64,000 bases of DNA from Paractinoplanes durhamensis (GTDB lineage Bacteria; Actinomycetota; Actinomycetes; Mycobacteriales; Micromonosporaceae). How positions within the stretch are numbered: the stretch's first letter is position 1; the number at the start of each line of letters is the position of its first letter. The notes below the pieces were generated by a model. That model did not search any database and had not been told where the DNA came from. It worked only from the letters and a program-made list of their open reading frames with translations. Positions 62,913-64,000 of the stretch are shown here, in pieces. The stretch lies in assembly GCF_016862175.1 (NCBI RefSeq), contig NZ_BOML01000017.1, forward strand, positions 20,339-84,338, in the 5' to 3' direction. A program made the translations under genes and the position numbers.

Positions 62913-63434
62913 CTACGCGAGCCAGACCACGGCTACCGCCAGCGCCACCATGAGGCCGAGAACCGCCTGGAGCAGCAGCGCCGGGCCGAGGTGCGACCAC
63001 ATCGTCGGGATACGCGGGGTGAGCGGCTGCATGGTGGTCAGGTTGACCACCTGGAGGAGCTTGACCGGCAGCCGGGCATCCTTCTGCGGCTCGGTGCGGA
63101 CCTGGATCAGGTCGCCCCGGTGCATCGCCGACTGCGGCAGATGGCCGTGCATCTCCACCTCGTAGATCTGGCCCAGGTCGTCGCGCACCCGCATCGGTGT
63201 CACGAGGAACTCGGGCCCCTTCTTCAACTCCTTGAAACTGCGGCGGGCGGCCCGCATGCGCAGCAGCGAGCCGATGAGCTGGGCGATGCCGGCGGTGATG
63301 TAGACGACGATCAGTAACGGCTGGCCGACCCGCACCTCACGGGTGTAGGCGGCCTGGTAACCGGCGAAACGGCCGGTGATGACGGGGCTGACGTGCCGGA
63401 GGATCTGCTCGCGGTACAGCTCGACCTCGTCCAT
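62913..63434 (-). CDS. Hypothetical two-TM membrane protein, 173 aa
   Basis: Unrecognised. ATG 63434 has an excellent AGGAGGTGATC ribosome binding site 9 bases upstream. Topology: short amphipathic N-terminus (DEVELYREQILRHVSPVITG), a membrane helix (QPLLIVVYITAGIAQLIGSLL), a charged cytosolic or external middle domain of about 75 residues with beta-strand pattern (LVTPMRVRDDLGQIYEVEMHG), and a C-terminal membrane helix (GPALLLQAVLGLMVALAVAV). The middle part resembles an SPFH/OB-like small beta domain only by eye. The 179 bases to the GCS2 start hold no gene. Confidence 0.78.
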   Translation of the reverse strand: MDEVELYREQILRHVSPVITGRFAGYQAAYTREVRVGQPLLIVVYITAGIAQLIGSLLRMRAARRSFKELKKGPEFLVTPMRVRDDLGQIYEVEMHGHLPQSAMHRGDLIQVRTEPQKDARLPVKLLQVVNLTTMQPLTPRIPTMWSHLGPALLLQAVLGLMVALAVAVVWLA

Positions 63435-63525
63435 GGGGGATCACCTCCTGGATGTCTTCATATCGTACGGAGAGCCACTCCGCGTGTACCGTGAGTGAAT
63501 CTTCATGACTGGTGTCGGCGGGCAT
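63337..63525 (-). CDS. Possible short upstream ORF overlapping the membrane-protein gene
   Basis: ATG 63525 has CGGAGGAACAG immediately upstream, a strong ribosome binding site. It would encode 62 residues starting MPADTSHEDSLTVHAEWLSV, overlapping the start of the membrane-protein gene by 98 bp in another frame. Third-position GC is lower than in neighbouring genes, which argues against a conserved protein; it may be a translated leader. Low confidence. Confidence 0.25.
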   Translation of the reverse strand: MPADTSHEDSLTVHAEWLSVRYEDIQEVIPHGRGRAVPRADPPARQPRHHRPFRRLPGRLHP

Positions 63526-63611
63526 CTGTTCCTCCGAAATGCGGAAAAACGCGCGAATCGCCACTTCAAAAAGGTGAACTTGACTCGGAACCGCGCACCC
63601 GCGCGCGGGTG

Positions 63612-64000
63612 ATGGGGGCGAGTGAAGTGGCACCGACGGAAGCCTTCGTAGATCCGGACAGCGTCCTCGCGCAGACCGCACGGGAGATGCTCGCGGCGCA
63701 CGCGGGTGGGGCGGGACCCAGCGAAGGCATGATGGAGTGCCCGGTCTGCGGCGAGCCGCTGCCCTGCCCGGCCGGCCGATCGGCGGCCGAGGTCCTCGAG
63801 GCGGCCGGCCTGGCCGAGGCGTCCGGGCTGGTCGCGATGAGCCGGCCCAACCTGATCTTCGACGAAGAGCCCGACCAGATGTACGCGTCCCCGCTGGCCT
63901 TCGGCTCCCCGATGGACGTGCAGCTCCCGGGCAGTTTCGACCCCCCATACGGCTCCGCCGCGCTGCACGGTTTCGACGCGTCGCACGGTTCCGCTGCGCC
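63612..64000 (+). CDS. Hypothetical protein with zinc-ribbon-like CPVCG motif (3' truncated by window edge)
   Basis: Partial; 129 codons are visible and the frame runs off the right edge. It starts MGASEVAPTEAFVDPDSVL (ATG 63612, weak ribosome binding site, so the start is uncertain). After a helix (AQTAREMLAAHAG) comes MECPVCGEPLPCPAGRSAAE, a Cys-rich CxxC...C knuckle that could bind zinc, then a helix (VLEAAGLAEASGLVAMS) and a low-complexity Pro/Gly/Ser part with repeated 'HGFDASHGS'-like units. Codon bias supports coding. The family is not recognised. Divergent from the membrane-protein gene. Confidence 0.65.
   Translation, partial: MGASEVAPTEAFVDPDSVLAQTAREMLAAHAGGAGPSEGMMECPVCGEPLPCPAGRSAAEVLEAAGLAEASGLVAMSRPNLIFDEEPDQMYASPLAFGSPMDVQLPGSFDPPYGSAALHGFDASHGSAA

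Overview
The window is high-GC DNA with strong GC bias at third codon positions, many GTG starts and many 1-4 bp stop/start overlaps. The gene set (GlgE maltosyltransferase, polyphosphate glucokinase, a SigB/SigF-type sigma factor, F420-type PPOX protein, SpoIIE phosphatase, actinobacterial cobalamin genes, huge LPXTG surface proteins) points to the chromosome of a filamentous actinobacterium, most likely Micromonosporaceae (Actinoplanes-like). The family assignment is an inference from gene content; no rRNA, tRNA, phage, insertion sequence or CRISPR array was seen.

Layout. 1-5.9 kb: 3' truncated glgE, a hypothetical gene, a PPOX protein plus ppgK operon, a stress sigma factor, and a coupled PAP2 phosphatase/YflT-like pair. 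6.1-16 kb: secreted SH3-glucosaminidase, CHASE-PAS histidine kinase, aldo/keto reductase, the HrpA helicase, a secreted LamG-like protein and small genes. 16.2-24.6 kb: a translationally coupled pair of SpoIIE-type phosphatase and a CarH-like B12-binding protein carrying the Wx9EH photosensor signature, exonuclease III with a 24-codon membrane micro-ORF upstream, a GGDEF-EAL protein, a double universal stress protein and citrate synthase. 24.7-33 kb: deacetylase-cupin-NTF2 operon, a catalase-like/cyclooxygenase-like fusion protein, a GT1 glycosyltransferase and a second GGDEF-EAL protein with an EIL variant. 33-36.2 kb: an arsenic-type cluster (ArsR, divergent FAD monooxygenase and MFS exporter) with four regularly spaced direct repeats between the divergent genes. 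36.4-42.4 kb: gluconokinase, then a cobalamin riboswitch controlling chelatase-cobO-cobB-cobE. 42.5-46.4 kb: secreted protein with carbohydrate-binding-like C-terminus and a convergent GH92 mannosidase. 46.6-61.4 kb: two tandem, coupled genes for LPTTG-anchored repeat proteins of 3533 and 1399 residues. 61.2-64 kb: a GCS2-type glutamate-cysteine ligase whose 3' end overlaps the second surface gene, a membrane protein and a partial zinc-ribbon-like gene.

The most interesting items are (i) the SpoIIE phosphatase coupled to a B12 photosensor lacking a DNA-binding domain, which looks like a light-to-phosphatase signalling module; (ii) the one-polypeptide fusion of a catalase-related hemoprotein and a COX/dioxygenase-like peroxidase with a Tyr-x-x-His site, suggesting oxylipin chemistry; and (iii) the giant duplicated surface proteins with a calcium-loop-like Cys motif in each repeat. 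All functions are from reading the sequence; no database search was possible.
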